From contig CAZSNT010000023.1 in assembly GCA_964607765.1 (NCBI GenBank), forward strand, positions 21,411-85,410: a DNA stretch of 64,000 nucleotides. The letters run 5' to 3'. Shown piece by piece: positions 1-6,761 of the stretch (position 1 is the stretch's first letter; every line of letters starts with the position of its first letter). Origin of the DNA: CAZSNT01 sp964607765. GTDB lineage: Bacteria > Verrucomicrobiota > Lentisphaeria > Oligosphaerales > JABHEG01. The notes below the pieces were generated by a model. It was not told the origin of the DNA, did not search any database, and saw only the letters and a list, made by a program, of their open reading frames with translations. A program made the translations under genes and the position numbers.

Positions 1-275
1 TCGGCGGGGATCAGATCCTGCTCGATCAGGTCCCTGCAGAACTGGAAATCATCTGCCGATGCGGACGGGAACCCGATCTCGATTTCTTTGAATCCCCTCT
101 CGATCAGGATCTCGTAGTAGCGGCGTTTCTGGGCCGGTGTCAGAGGGTCAGGCAGCGCCTGGTTCCCGTCCCGGAGATCCACCGCACACCAGACGGGGCT
201 GCTGACGATGGGGTTGTCCGGCCAGTGACGGTCGGTTATGTCGATGGGGGTGGGTTGTGCGTATTTTTTAGCCAT
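1..275 (-). CDS. leuA: 2-isopropylmalate synthase, N-terminal part (runs off the window)
   Basis: First 91 residues of a LeuA of the long type (usually about 550 residues), the enzyme that condenses acetyl-CoA with 2-oxoisovalerate in leucine synthesis. The start MAKKYAQPTPIDITDRHW, the segment PVWCAVDLRDGNQAL and KRRYYEILIERGFKEIEIGFP are typical of this family; the DLRDG motif holds catalytic and metal-site residues. The ATG is at 273-275 and only a weak purine stretch precedes it. The gene is read leftwards and its 3' part lies outside the window. A hairpin followed by a T-tract stands about 70 bases in front of the start, suggesting attenuation control. leuCD lie separately at 12.3-14.1 kb; leuB is not seen. 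Confidence 0.93.
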   Translation of the reverse strand, partial: MAKKYAQPTPIDITDRHWPDNPIVSSPVWCAVDLRDGNQALPDPLTPAQKRRYYEILIERGFKEIEIGFPSASADDFQFCRDLIEQDLIPA

Positions 276-342
276 TGCTCTTGCTTTCTGACTTCGCCTA
301 CGGTTCTGCAGCGGCCCGCCACGGCGATGGGCGGGTGGGACG

Positions 343-380
343 GGGAAAAAAGAAAACCTGCAACCTCTTCCGGTTGCAGG
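343..380 (-). terminator. Leader terminator of leuA (attenuator hairpin)
   Basis: On the minus strand a perfect 9-bp stem (CCTGCAACC / GGTTGCAGG, loop of six) is followed at once by TTTTCTTTTTT. This is a textbook intrinsic terminator, placed in the leader about 70 bases before the leuA start rather than after a gene. Confidence 0.8.
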
Positions 381-424
381 CTATCGAGTGAGTACGTTCA
401 ACATACCGCCAGCACGCTGCAACC
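372..424 (-). promoter_or_regulatory. Candidate antiterminator pairing in leuA leader
   Basis: The minus strand carries GGTTGCAG at 417-424, identical to the 3' half of the terminator stem. It can pair with CTGCAACC in the 5' half (372-380), which would prevent the terminator. Three segments that pair 1:2 or 2:3 form the classic attenuation switch. Function is inferred; the pairing is seen directly. Confidence 0.6.
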
Positions 425-429
425 TTGAC

Positions 430-492
430 CTACGCGAGGCCACGGACAGGCTGCAGGCACATAAGTCGATGTTGACCGCTTACAAAACTCAT
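430..492 (-). CDS. Possible leuA leader peptide (20 residues)
   Basis: A short ATG..TAG frame with three leucine codons (CTT, CTG, CTC) ends five bases before antiterminator segment 1. A ribosome at its stop codon would cover segment 1 and let the terminator form; a ribosome stalled at the first two Leu codons would leave segment 1 free. No Shine-Dalgarno sequence is visible and leucine is not strongly enriched, so the peptide is tentative. A T-box leader was considered but its conserved motif is absent. Confidence 0.35.
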   Translation of the reverse strand: MSFVSGQHRLMCLQPVRGLA

Positions 493-579
493 GGAGACCA
501 CACGTCCTATACTGTGGTTAGCTCAGACACTTAAGTTAGTTCCGTGTTCCGGGGTTGTCAAAGCGCCGCGACGTGTCCC

Positions 580-608
580 TTGCAATGCTGCGCTGCTGTC
601 TGTATGAT
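580..608 (+). promoter_or_regulatory. Promoter of the toxin-antitoxin pair
   Basis: TTGCAA, a 17-base spacer and TATGAT form a good sigma-70-type promoter about 50 bases before the antitoxin start. Confidence 0.6.
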
Positions 609-640
609 TACAATAGAGCAGAACTTACAGCATGATGTAA
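601..640 (+). promoter_or_regulatory. Candidate autoregulatory operator
   Basis: Two inverted repeats with TGTA/TACA boxes lie over and just after the -10 element: TGTA-TGAT-TACA at 601-612 and TTACA-6-TGTAA at 625-640. Ribbon-helix-helix antitoxins usually bind such paired palindromes in their own promoter. Binding is inferred. Confidence 0.45.
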
Positions 641-655
641 TAAGGGCGGTCGTTA

Positions 656-901
656 ATGGTCAGGACTCAGATTCAACTTACCGAACGGCAGGCACGGGCC
701 TTGAAAGGGGCAGCCGCGCGTCGACACCAGTCCATGGCCACCTGTGTTCGGGAAGCGGTGGATCGGTGGCTTGCTTCGGATGCCGGGCGGGATCCACAGA
801 CTCTCCGGGCGCGCGCTCTGGCTGTGGCCGGCAAGTTCTCGTCAGGGCACGGCAGGCTCTCAGTCGACCATGATGAAGCGCTGGCGGAGGCGTTTGAGTG
901 A
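656..901 (+). CDS. Ribbon-helix-helix antitoxin
   Basis: An 81-residue protein beginning VRTQIQLTERQARALKGAAARR, the beta strand plus helix pattern of an Arc/MetJ (CopG-like) DNA-binding domain, followed by MATCVREAVDRWLA as the second helix. The C-terminal half (residues 45-81) would be the toxin-neutralising segment. It overlaps the next gene by four bases (GTGA), the usual translational coupling of toxin-antitoxin operons. A promoter with palindromes precedes it, so autoregulation is likely. The family is clear; VapB is used loosely because several RHH families partner PIN toxins. Confidence 0.85.
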   Translation: MVRTQIQLTERQARALKGAAARRHQSMATCVREAVDRWLASDAGRDPQTLRARALAVAGKFSSGHGRLSVDHDEALAEAFE

Positions 902-1299
902 CTTCAGTCTACGTTGACACATCCGCGTTCCTCGCCGTTTTTGACAAGAGCGATACCAATCACACACGCGCTGCGATGCACTGGTGCGAGCTCATTGGGG
1001 ACCACGCGGCGCTGCACTGCACAGCTGGCGTTCTGATCGAGACATGCGCGTTGCTTCAGCGCAGGTTGGGCATGGCGGCTCTGCGGGCCTTCCGTGAAGA
1101 CGTCTACCCACTGCTTCTGGTCGAGTGGCTCGAGGCGCCCGTGTTCGATGAAGGCATGGCGTCCGTGCTTTCGGCGAACCGTCGTGGCGTCAGCCTTGTG
1201 GATGCCCTGAGTTTCGGGGCCATGCGTCGACTTGGTCTGCGCACGTGCTTCGCCTACGGCCGGCACTTCGGCGAGCAAGGCTTCGAGGTCATTGGCTGA
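898..1299 (+). CDS. PIN-domain ribonuclease toxin (VapC-like)
   Basis: A 133-residue PIN-domain protein, normal VapC length, that would cleave RNA when freed from the antitoxin encoded just upstream. Visible acidic active-site residues are Asp7 in VYVDTSAFLAV, Glu48 in VLIETCALL and Asp102 in SLVDALSF. The C-terminal motif, normally D-x-HF, reads FAYGRHF, so the fourth acidic position is Gly121. GTG start, overlapping the antitoxin stop. The end nearly meets the convergent parvulin gene (three bases between). The missing fourth acid may lower metal binding or be tolerated, since this position varies among PIN proteins. Confidence 0.87.
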   Translation: MTSVYVDTSAFLAVFDKSDTNHTRAAMHWCELIGDHAALHCTAGVLIETCALLQRRLGMAALRAFREDVYPLLLVEWLEAPVFDEGMASVLSANRRGVSLVDALSFGAMRRLGLRTCFAYGRHFGEQGFEVIG

Positions 1300-1302
1300 G
1301 AC

Positions 1303-2226
1303 TCACTTCTTGCGGCGTTTCGTGCGCTTCTTGCCTTTGCTGGTCTTGGCGGGCTGCTGCTTGCTCTCTTCGGTTTCCACGATGATCGCCGAGCTGCGCA
1401 GGGAGGTGACGTAGGCGTCGATGGCCTTGCCTTCGCGCTCGTCGGACAGGCGCTGTCTGATGGCGTCCTTGACCTCTTCGAAGGTCTGCTGGCGCTGGCT
1501 CTTGCGGTCCGTGACCGTGGCGATGTGGTAGCCGAACTGGGTCATGAACACCGGGCTGATCTCGCCGGGCTCCATGGAGAACACGACCGCTTCGAAGCCC
1601 TCGACCATGCTGCCGCGCGTGAAGAACCCGAGGTCGCCGGTCGGTTCATCGGCGCATTCGCTGTGCTTTTCGGCGAGGGTTGCGAAGTCCGCACCGTCTC
1701 TGAGTTGCTGCCGGAGGTCGATCATGGTATCAAGCAGTTGCTGGTCGTCGGGCCCGGAGGGGCGTCTGACGATGTGCGAGACCCGTACCTGCGGGGGCAC
1801 GACGAACTGCTTGAGCTGGCCCTGGTAGCAGGCGAGCATGTCCGGTTCGCCGGGCTTCGGCAGGTCCTTGCAGATCCGATCGATGAGCTTCTCGATCCTG
1901 ACATTCTGCTCGGCATGCTTACGGAGCCGCGGCAGGTCGTTGTCGGTGAGGTGGTGGCGTTGGAAGAACGCGTCTTTGCCGCCCTCGCTGTCGAGCATGC
2001 GCTGCAACGCCTGTTCGATGTCGTTGTCGCCGATATCCAGGTCGGCCTTGCGCGCCTGTTGCTGCAGGATTGTCCTGGAGATGATGTTCTCTTTGGCGCG
2101 CTGTTCCGGCTCCGGCGGCTCGGAGTGTGCCATTGCGTCCGGTGCGGGCGGCTGGCGCCGCAGCCGCATGACTTCCGCCTGCAGCACATTGTCCTCAATC
2201 CGTTCGCCGTTGATGATGATCGCCAT
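1303..2226 (-). CDS. Parvulin-type peptidyl-prolyl isomerase, cytoplasmic
   Basis: A 307-residue protein with a PpiC/rotamase domain at about residues 145-240 (QVRVSHIVRR, FATLAEKHSECADEPTGDLGFFTRGSMVEGFE, PVFMTQFGYHIATV), the standard parvulin core. Residues 1-130 form a helical SurA/trigger-like N-terminal region (NGERIEDNVLQAEVMRLRR). No signal peptide is present, which is unusual for this SurA/PrsA-like layout and points to a cytoplasmic folding role. The C-terminus is a lysine/arginine-rich tail. It follows the small secreted coiled-coil gene by 21 bases, probably one operon. Confidence 0.88.
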   Translation of the reverse strand: MAIIINGERIEDNVLQAEVMRLRRQPPAPDAMAHSEPPEPEQRAKENIISRTILQQQARKADLDIGDNDIEQALQRMLDSEGGKDAFFQRHHLTDNDLPRLRKHAEQNVRIEKLIDRICKDLPKPGEPDMLACYQGQLKQFVVPPQVRVSHIVRRPSGPDDQQLLDTMIDLRQQLRDGADFATLAEKHSECADEPTGDLGFFTRGSMVEGFEAVVFSMEPGEISPVFMTQFGYHIATVTDRKSQRQQTFEEVKDAIRQRLSDEREGKAIDAYVTSLRSSAIIVETEESKQQPAKTSKGKKRTKRRKK

Positions 2227-2247
2227 GGTTACTCCTGTTGGTGGAAG

Positions 2248-2697
2248 TCAGCGCCGGTGTTGCTCCTGCGGCTTGGTGTCCGGCGTTTTGGTCTCTGTTT
2301 CGGTGCCCAGAAACGGCTTCGTGGCGGTACGCAGTTTGCGGATGTCAGCTTTGAGTTCATTGAGTTTTCCGTGCAACGTCCGGGCGCGGTCGAGATGCTG
2401 CTTGCTTCGGCGTCGGTCCGTTTCGGCCTTCTGTACTGTGGCGCCGAACTCTTTCTCGATCTTCTCGATTCTGGCACCGAACGTCTCCTCCAGCTCTTCG
2501 GTCAACCGGGCGAAGCTCGCCTCGACAGCCTCCACGCGGCGCGCGAACTCCTCTTCGGCTTTTGCGATGTCGCGTTGATTGACGGCCTGGGCTTGGGGCG
2601 TTGGTGCGAGAACAGCAGTCGAGGCGAGGACCAACGCTATCAGCGCGCGGCGTGCCGGGCGCGGCTGGCGTTGACTTGTGGCCGTGTGGTTCGGCAT
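2248..2697 (-). CDS. Small secreted coiled-coil protein of unknown function
   Basis: A 149-residue protein with an N-terminal signal peptide (two arginine-rich stretches, then ALIALVLASTAVLAPTPQAQA) and a mature part that is almost entirely charged helix (residues 40-125, heptad-like Glu/Lys/Arg/Leu pattern), predicting a coiled coil in the periplasm. The tail is Thr/Lys/Pro rich. No family recognised. Co-directional with the parvulin gene 21 bases downstream, so a periplasmic scaffold or chaperone role can be imagined but is not shown. Confidence 0.65.
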   Translation of the reverse strand: MPNHTATSQRQPRPARRALIALVLASTAVLAPTPQAQAVNQRDIAKAEEEFARRVEAVEASFARLTEELEETFGARIEKIEKEFGATVQKAETDRRRSKQHLDRARTLHGKLNELKADIRKLRTATKPFLGTETETKTPDTKPQEQHRR

Positions 2698-2845
2698 TGT
2701 GCTTCTCCCTTGCTGCGCGCTCCGGCGCGGTCCGCAAAGCCATTAACATAAGGGCGAGAAAGTGGTTTGCACTGGCAACGGCCGGCAGTTCGGCTCGCGA
2801 GGGAAGAGGGTGCATGGTATAGTACCATTCACAACACACGTGAGT

Positions 2846-2962
2846 CTTTTCGGGACAGGGTGAGATTCCCGACCGGCGGTAACAGGCCGCGAGCCCTGCA
2901 GCTGCAGGGCCGATGTGGTGGAATTCCACAGCCGACAGTAAAGTCTGGACGGGAGAAGAGGC
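2846..2962 (+). promoter_or_regulatory. FMN (RFN element) riboswitch
   Basis: The sequence contains the conserved RFN core: CGGGACAGGGTGAGATTCCC, then GACCGGCGGTA, GCCGCGAGCCC, a variable hairpin and CCGACAGTAAAGTCTGGACGG. It senses FMN and represses riboflavin genes; here it stands before ribBA. A TATAGT -10-like hexamer at 2818-2823 fits transcription starting near 2830; no clear -35 is seen. Confidence 0.95.
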
Positions 2963-2997
2963 GCGCCCCCGCATGCCGCTGTCGGCATGTGGGCGCC
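2959..2997 (+). promoter_or_regulatory. Hairpin downstream of the riboswitch (expression platform candidate)
   Basis: GGCGC and GCATGCC pair with GGCATGT and GCGCC in a strong GC-rich stem directly after the aptamer. No T-tract follows, so it is either a Rho/structure-dependent terminator or a folding switch acting on the ribBA leader. The ribBA Shine-Dalgarno sequence is 115 bases further on. Confidence 0.45.
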
Positions 2998-3124
2998 CTG
3001 ACCACACGGTTCATCCGTACACTCCCGTCGTCTGTCCCCCGGCACCGCCGTCGTCATGCGGCCGCTGCTGTCGACAGGGCATTGCGAACAGAATCGAAAC
3101 AGACGCGTTCGGAGGAGTACCGCA

Positions 3125-4315
3125 GTGAAGTGCAACTCGACCGAGGAACTCATTGCTGCAATTGCCGCGGGTGAGATGATCGTGTTGACCGACGACGAGG
3201 CGCGGGAGAATGAGGGTGATCTCGTGATGGCGGCGGACAGGGCAACGCCGGAGGCGGTCAACTTCATGGCGACGCACGGGCGCGGCCTGATCTGTGTCCC
3301 GATGACGCGTGAGCGCTGCACCGATCTGGGCCTGCACGAAATGGCCCGGCCGTCCGATCCTTACCATACCCGGTTCACCATCAGCGTGGATGCTCGTGAC
3401 GAGACAACGACGGGGATCTCGGCGTTCGACAGGGCTGCGACCATCATCAAGCTGGCTGACCCGCTGTCGCACGCCGACAACTTCATCAGCCCGGGGCACG
3501 TGTTCCCGTTGATTGCGCGCGACGGCGGCTGCCTCGTGCGTGCGGGCCACACCGAAGCGGCGCTTGATTTTGCTCGGCTGGCGGGGGGCAGTCCGGCCGG
3601 GGTGATTTGTGAGATCATGAACGATGACGGCACCATGGCGCGCGTGCCGGACCTGGAACGGTTCGTGGCCGAGCACAAGCTGAAGTGGGGGACCATCGCG
3701 GACCTGATCGAGTTCCGGCGTCGTACCGAGAGTCTGGTCGACCTGGCGCGCACGGTGAAGCTGCCGACGCTTCACGGCGACTTCGATCTGCATTGCTACG
3801 TGGCGCGCACGGACGGTCGCGAACACCTCGCCCTGGTCTACGGCAACGTGGCGAACCGGGAGGATGTGCTGGTGCGTGTGCACAGTGAGTGCCTGACCGG
3901 CGACGTTTTCCACTCGCAGCGCTGCGACTGCGGGGAGCAACTCGACGAGGCGATGCGGATGGTTGTGGGCGAGGGTGCGGGCGTCATCGTCTACATGCGG
4001 CAGGAGGGGCGCGGCATCGGGCTGGTGAACAAGCTGCACGCCTATCACCTGCAGGACTGTGGCCTGGACACCGTGGAAGCGAACGTGAAGCTCGGCTTCC
4101 CGCCGGACCTGCGCGAGTATGGTCTCGGCGCGCAGATCCTGCTGAACCTGGGCGTGAAGAGCATCCGCCTGCTGACGAATAATCCGAAGAAAATTGTGGG
4201 GCTGGAAGGGTATGGCTTGCGCATCAGCGCGCGGGTACCTATTGTCATGCCTCCCCGTGAGCACAACACCCGGTACCTGGCGACAAAGCGGGACCGACTG
4301 GGGCATATGCTGTGA
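3125..4315 (+). CDS. ribBA: Bifunctional DHBP synthase / GTP cyclohydrolase II
   Basis: A 396-residue fusion providing both entry substrates of riboflavin synthesis: 3,4-dihydroxy-2-butanone 4-phosphate from ribulose 5-phosphate (residues 1-200) and the pyrimidine from GTP (about 205-396). DHBP synthase motifs include DDEARENEGDLVMAA, HGRGLICVPM and TGISAFDRA. The GTP cyclohydrolase half has the zinc cysteines Cys256, Cys267 and Cys269 (spacing 11 and 2 as in E. coli RibA) and RQEGRGIGLVNK. The GTG start at 3125 is chosen because GGAGGAG lies seven bases before it. It is under the FMN riboswitch and heads ribBA-ribH-nusB-ftsY. Confidence 0.96.
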   Translation: MKCNSTEELIAAIAAGEMIVLTDDEARENEGDLVMAADRATPEAVNFMATHGRGLICVPMTRERCTDLGLHEMARPSDPYHTRFTISVDARDETTTGISAFDRAATIIKLADPLSHADNFISPGHVFPLIARDGGCLVRAGHTEAALDFARLAGGSPAGVICEIMNDDGTMARVPDLERFVAEHKLKWGTIADLIEFRRRTESLVDLARTVKLPTLHGDFDLHCYVARTDGREHLALVYGNVANREDVLVRVHSECLTGDVFHSQRCDCGEQLDEAMRMVVGEGAGVIVYMRQEGRGIGLVNKLHAYHLQDCGLDTVEANVKLGFPPDLREYGLGAQILLNLGVKSIRLLTNNPKKIVGLEGYGLRISARVPIVMPPREHNTRYLATKRDRLGHML

Positions 4316-4318
4316 GCG

Positions 4319-4374
4319 CGGATGTCGGATGTCGAACGCCGAACAACAAGTAACGGATGACGAATAGCGAGGAG
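4319..4374 (+). repeat. Degenerate heptamer repeat between ribBA and ribH
   Basis: Eight consecutive 7-base units fill the gap: CGGATGT twice, CGAACGC, CGAACAA, CAAGTAA, CGGATGA, CGAATAG and CGAGGAG. Most begin CG; the last unit contains the AGGAG ribosome binding site of ribH. See the finding on heptad repeats. Confidence 0.75.
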
Positions 4375-4381
4375 CAGCACA

Positions 4382-4870
4382 ATGGACGCGACTCAGGTTA
4401 CGGTCTACGAAGGCAATCTGGTGGCTACGGGGCTTCGTTTCGGCATTGTCTGCAGCCGCTTCAACGAGTTTTTTGTGTCGAAGCTGTTGGAGGGCGCGAT
4501 TGACTGTGTTGTGCGGCATGGCGGTAATGCGTCGGACGTGGAGGTCGCGTGGGTGCCGGGCTCGTTCGAGATTCCGTTGGCAGCGCAGCGGCTGGCTGCG
4601 AGCGGGCGGTATGACGCGATCATCGGGCTTGGCGTGGTCATCCAGGGCGCTACATCGCACGCCGGTTACATCAACTCGCAGGTGTCGCGGGGTCTGGCGC
4701 AGATTGGCGCGCAGCACGGTCTGCCTGTGATCTACGGCGTTGTGACGACCGAGAGCATCGAGCAGGCGATCGAGCGGTCGGGCACAAAGGCCGGCAATCG
4801 TGGCGCGGACGCTGCCCGGGGCGCCATCGAGATGGCGAACCTGATGCGGAGCCTGCCGGAGAGCAAGTGA
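4382..4870 (+). CDS. ribH: 6,7-dimethyl-8-ribityllumazine synthase
   Basis: A 162-residue lumazine synthase, the penultimate riboflavin step, normally forming 60-mer or pentameric shells. Diagnostic segments are GIVCSRFNEF, VPGSFEIPLAAQRLA, IGLGVVIQGATSHAGYI (catalytic His region) and PVIYGVVTTESIEQAIERSGTKAGNRG. Length matches the family. The ATG at 4382 follows GAGGAG in the heptamer repeat. Its stop overlaps the GTG start of nusB, and ribH-nusB linkage is common in bacteria. ribD and riboflavin synthase (ribE/ribC) are not in the window. Confidence 0.96.
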   Translation: MDATQVTVYEGNLVATGLRFGIVCSRFNEFFVSKLLEGAIDCVVRHGGNASDVEVAWVPGSFEIPLAAQRLAASGRYDAIIGLGVVIQGATSHAGYINSQVSRGLAQIGAQHGLPVIYGVVTTESIEQAIERSGTKAGNRGADAARGAIEMANLMRSLPESK

Positions 4871-5391
4871 AGCATGAAACCGAAGGGTTGTGTGAATTGA
4901 GCTCAGACGCGGCGTTGCCCAAAGAAGAACGTGTTGCGGCCTACCGGCATCAACGTCGGCTGGCGCGCGAGTGTGCCGTGCAGTTCCTGTACCAAACGGA
5001 CCAGCAGCAGGGCTGGGACGATGCGGACGCGGAACTGGCTGTGTTCTGGGCGCGCATCGGTGAGATGCGCGAGGATCTGGACGCGGAGCTGCTGGCTGAG
5101 GCCCGGCCTTTCGCAGAGCGCCTGATCAGGGGCGTTCTCGGCGTCCGTGCCGCGTTGGACGAGCAGATCGGCGCCTGCGCTCTGAACTGGCGGCTGGAGC
5201 GCATGTCAGTGGTGGACCGCAACATCCTGCGCCTCGCCGCCTACCAGCTGCTGCACTGTGAGGATGTGCCGAATGTGACGGCGGTCGATGAGGCCGTTGA
5301 GCTGGCCAAAGTGTTCGGGCAGCAGAACTCCGGGGGTTTCATCAACGGCGTGCTTGACAGCCTATTGAGGAAGGTCAGCGACGAATCGTGA
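4867..5391 (+). CDS. nusB: Transcription antitermination factor NusB
   Basis: A 174-residue protein with the NusB fold signature RRLARECAVQFLYQTDQQQ (from residue 29), RMSVVDRNILRLAAYQLLHCEDVPNVTAVDEAVELAKVFG and SGGFINGVLDSLLRK. NusB with NusE (S10) binds boxA RNA during rRNA transcription. It carries about 25 extra residues at the N-terminus relative to E. coli NusB; the GTG start overlapping the ribH stop is used, but an internal start cannot be excluded. It overlaps ftsY by four bases (GTGA), so translation is probably coupled. Confidence 0.93.
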   Translation: MKHETEGLCELSSDAALPKEERVAAYRHQRRLARECAVQFLYQTDQQQGWDDADAELAVFWARIGEMREDLDAELLAEARPFAERLIRGVLGVRAALDEQIGACALNWRLERMSVVDRNILRLAAYQLLHCEDVPNVTAVDEAVELAKVFGQQNSGGFINGVLDSLLRKVSDES

Positions 5392-6305
5392 AATCGATAC
5401 TCGAAGTATTCCAGCGCGGTCTGCAGCGCACACGCACATCGTTGGTCCGGCGGATCAAAGGCGTGGTTTCGAGCGCCTCGTCGTGGGACGAGGACGTGTA
5501 CGAGGAGCTGGAAGCCGCCCTGATCAGCACGGATCTCGGCGTGGATGTCAGTCTGCGCCTGGTGGACGACATACGTGACCGCTACGAGCGCGGCCAGATC
5601 GAGACCGGGGAAGACGTGATGGCCGTGGCGCGCGATGCGGTGTCCGCCATCCTGGCTGAGGACGAGCTGCGCCCGATCAACATGGCGCCGGAGGGTCCCA
5701 CAGTCATTCTGGTGGTGGGCGTGAACGGCAGCGGCAAGACGACCACGGCGGCCAAGCTGGCGCACCTCTGGCGGGAGGAGGGCAAGTCGGTGATGCTGGC
5801 CGCGGGCGACACGTTCCGGGCAGCAGCGATCGAGCAGCTGCAGATCTGGGGCAAGCGTGTGGGGTGTCCAGTGATCGCGGGCCGGCAGGGCGGCGATGCT
5901 GCCGCGGTGGCTTTTGATGCGACCCGGGCCGCTGCGCAGCGGGGGATGGACATGCTGTTGGTGGACACGGCCGGGCGTCAGCACACACGCCGCGGCCTGA
6001 TGGACGAGTTGGTCAAGGTGCGGCGCACGATCGCCAAGGCGTGTCCGGGCGCGCCGCACGAGGTCTGGTTGACGGTGGATGGATCGACAGGCACGAACGC
6101 GCTGATGCAGGCGCGGGAGTTCGGCCGGCTGTGCGAAGTCTCCGGGCTGGTGTTGACCAAGCTCGACGGCACGGGCAAAGGCGGAGTGGCGGTGGCCATC
6201 CGTCACGAGTTGGGTTACCCGGTGCACTTCATCGGGCTGGGTGAGCAGATGACCGATCTGCAGCCGTTCGATGCTGACATGTTCGTGAAAGCGCTCTTCG
6301 ACTGA
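5388..6305 (+). CDS. ftsY: Signal recognition particle receptor FtsY
   Basis: A 305-residue SRP-type GTPase that docks ribosome-SRP complexes at the inner membrane. The N domain covers residues 1-100 and the G domain has the P-loop GVNGSGKTTT at 111-120, DTFRAAAIEQL, DTAGR, TKLDGTGKGG and the closing GLGEQMTDLQPFDAD that defines FtsY. The acidic A domain of E. coli is absent, leaving a short form with a basic amphipathic start (SILEVFQRGLQRTRTSLVRRIK) that could bind the membrane directly. GTG start, coupled to nusB. Confidence 0.95.
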   Translation: MKSILEVFQRGLQRTRTSLVRRIKGVVSSASSWDEDVYEELEAALISTDLGVDVSLRLVDDIRDRYERGQIETGEDVMAVARDAVSAILAEDELRPINMAPEGPTVILVVGVNGSGKTTTAAKLAHLWREEGKSVMLAAGDTFRAAAIEQLQIWGKRVGCPVIAGRQGGDAAAVAFDATRAAAQRGMDMLLVDTAGRQHTRRGLMDELVKVRRTIAKACPGAPHEVWLTVDGSTGTNALMQAREFGRLCEVSGLVLTKLDGTGKGGVAVAIRHELGYPVHFIGLGEQMTDLQPFDADMFVKALFD

Positions 6306-6319
6306 GTGGTTTGCACGGG

Positions 6320-6347
6320 TTGAATCGGGCCTGCCGTCGTGTATATT
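6320..6347 (+). promoter_or_regulatory. Promoter before the small basic protein gene
   Basis: TTGAAT, 16 bases, TATATT: a good sigma-70-like promoter in the space after ftsY, about 120 bases before the next start. Confidence 0.5.
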
Positions 6348-6467
6348 GGATCTTTTCTGTCCAGACGGCTCATGTGGGCTGGGGCGAGGAATATGGTCGG
6401 CTTCCATGCGCCAGGCGCACAGCTGCGGCTGAAGAGGAGGCGGGACCGGCACATCAGGAACTGATCT

Positions 6468-6677
6468 ATGGCTACCACCGTTTTCAGAAACAAGAACATC
6501 GTTCGTCCCAAGAAGAAGGGCGCGGCCAAACGCCGTCGTCGTCTTGAGCAGAAGCGTCGTCTGATCGCTTTGGGCGTGCCTGAAGCCGAACTGCGGAAGA
6601 TGACGAGTCGGGACATTCTCGATCTTCTGAAGCGGCCGTGCAAGACGGCTGAGCGCTACGGCGGCAGTGCGTCGTAG
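6468..6677 (+). CDS. Small lysine/arginine-rich protein, unknown function
   Basis: A 69-residue protein, very basic at residues 7-32 (NKNIVRPKKKGAAKRRRRLEQKRR), with a helical C-terminal part (EAELRKMTSRDILDLLKRP). The composition is that of a nucleic-acid or ribosome-associated protein. Its own promoter lies about 120 bases upstream; no strong Shine-Dalgarno sequence precedes the ATG. I do not recognise the family. The Lys/Arg codon run is in frame over its full length, which supports a real gene. Confidence 0.6.
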   Translation: MATTVFRNKNIVRPKKKGAAKRRRRLEQKRRLIALGVPEAELRKMTSRDILDLLKRPCKTAERYGGSAS

Positions 6678-6725
6678 GGACAGACCGAGGGGGGCTGGCC
6701 AAGGGGCGGCCACGTCGCGTGCCGT

Positions 6726-6761
6726 AACTCAGGGCTTATCCTTCAACTGAAGGCCTGGGTT
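6726..6761. terminator. Inverted repeat between convergent genes
   Basis: AACTCAGGGC pairs imperfectly with GCCTGGGTT around an inner CCTTCAACTGAAGG hairpin. It lies between the small basic gene and the convergent chorismate mutase gene, overlapping the latter's stop. No T-tract, so a bidirectional terminator role is only suggested by position. Confidence 0.4.

Noticed and set aside
343..492. T-box riboswitch for leuA
   Set aside because: No AGGGTGGNACCGCG-type T-box sequence and no specifier-loop structure; the simple three-segment attenuator explains the seen pairing.
472..513. TTGACC and TATACT on the plus strand before the toxin-antitoxin pair
   Set aside because: Spacing of 30 bases is too long for one promoter; a better pair (TTGCAA-17-TATGAT) lies nearer the gene.
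1525..2751. Plus-strand frame of 408 codons opposite the parvulin and coiled-coil genes
   Set aside because: Spans two genes on the other strand with Leu/Gly/Arg-rich reading; parvulin motifs are certain on the minus strand.
3011..4717. Long minus-strand frame (568 codons) opposite ribBA and ribH
   Set aside because: Reads as the mirror of the well-supported genes on the other strand, His/Arg/Pro-rich with no family; codon-position shadow.
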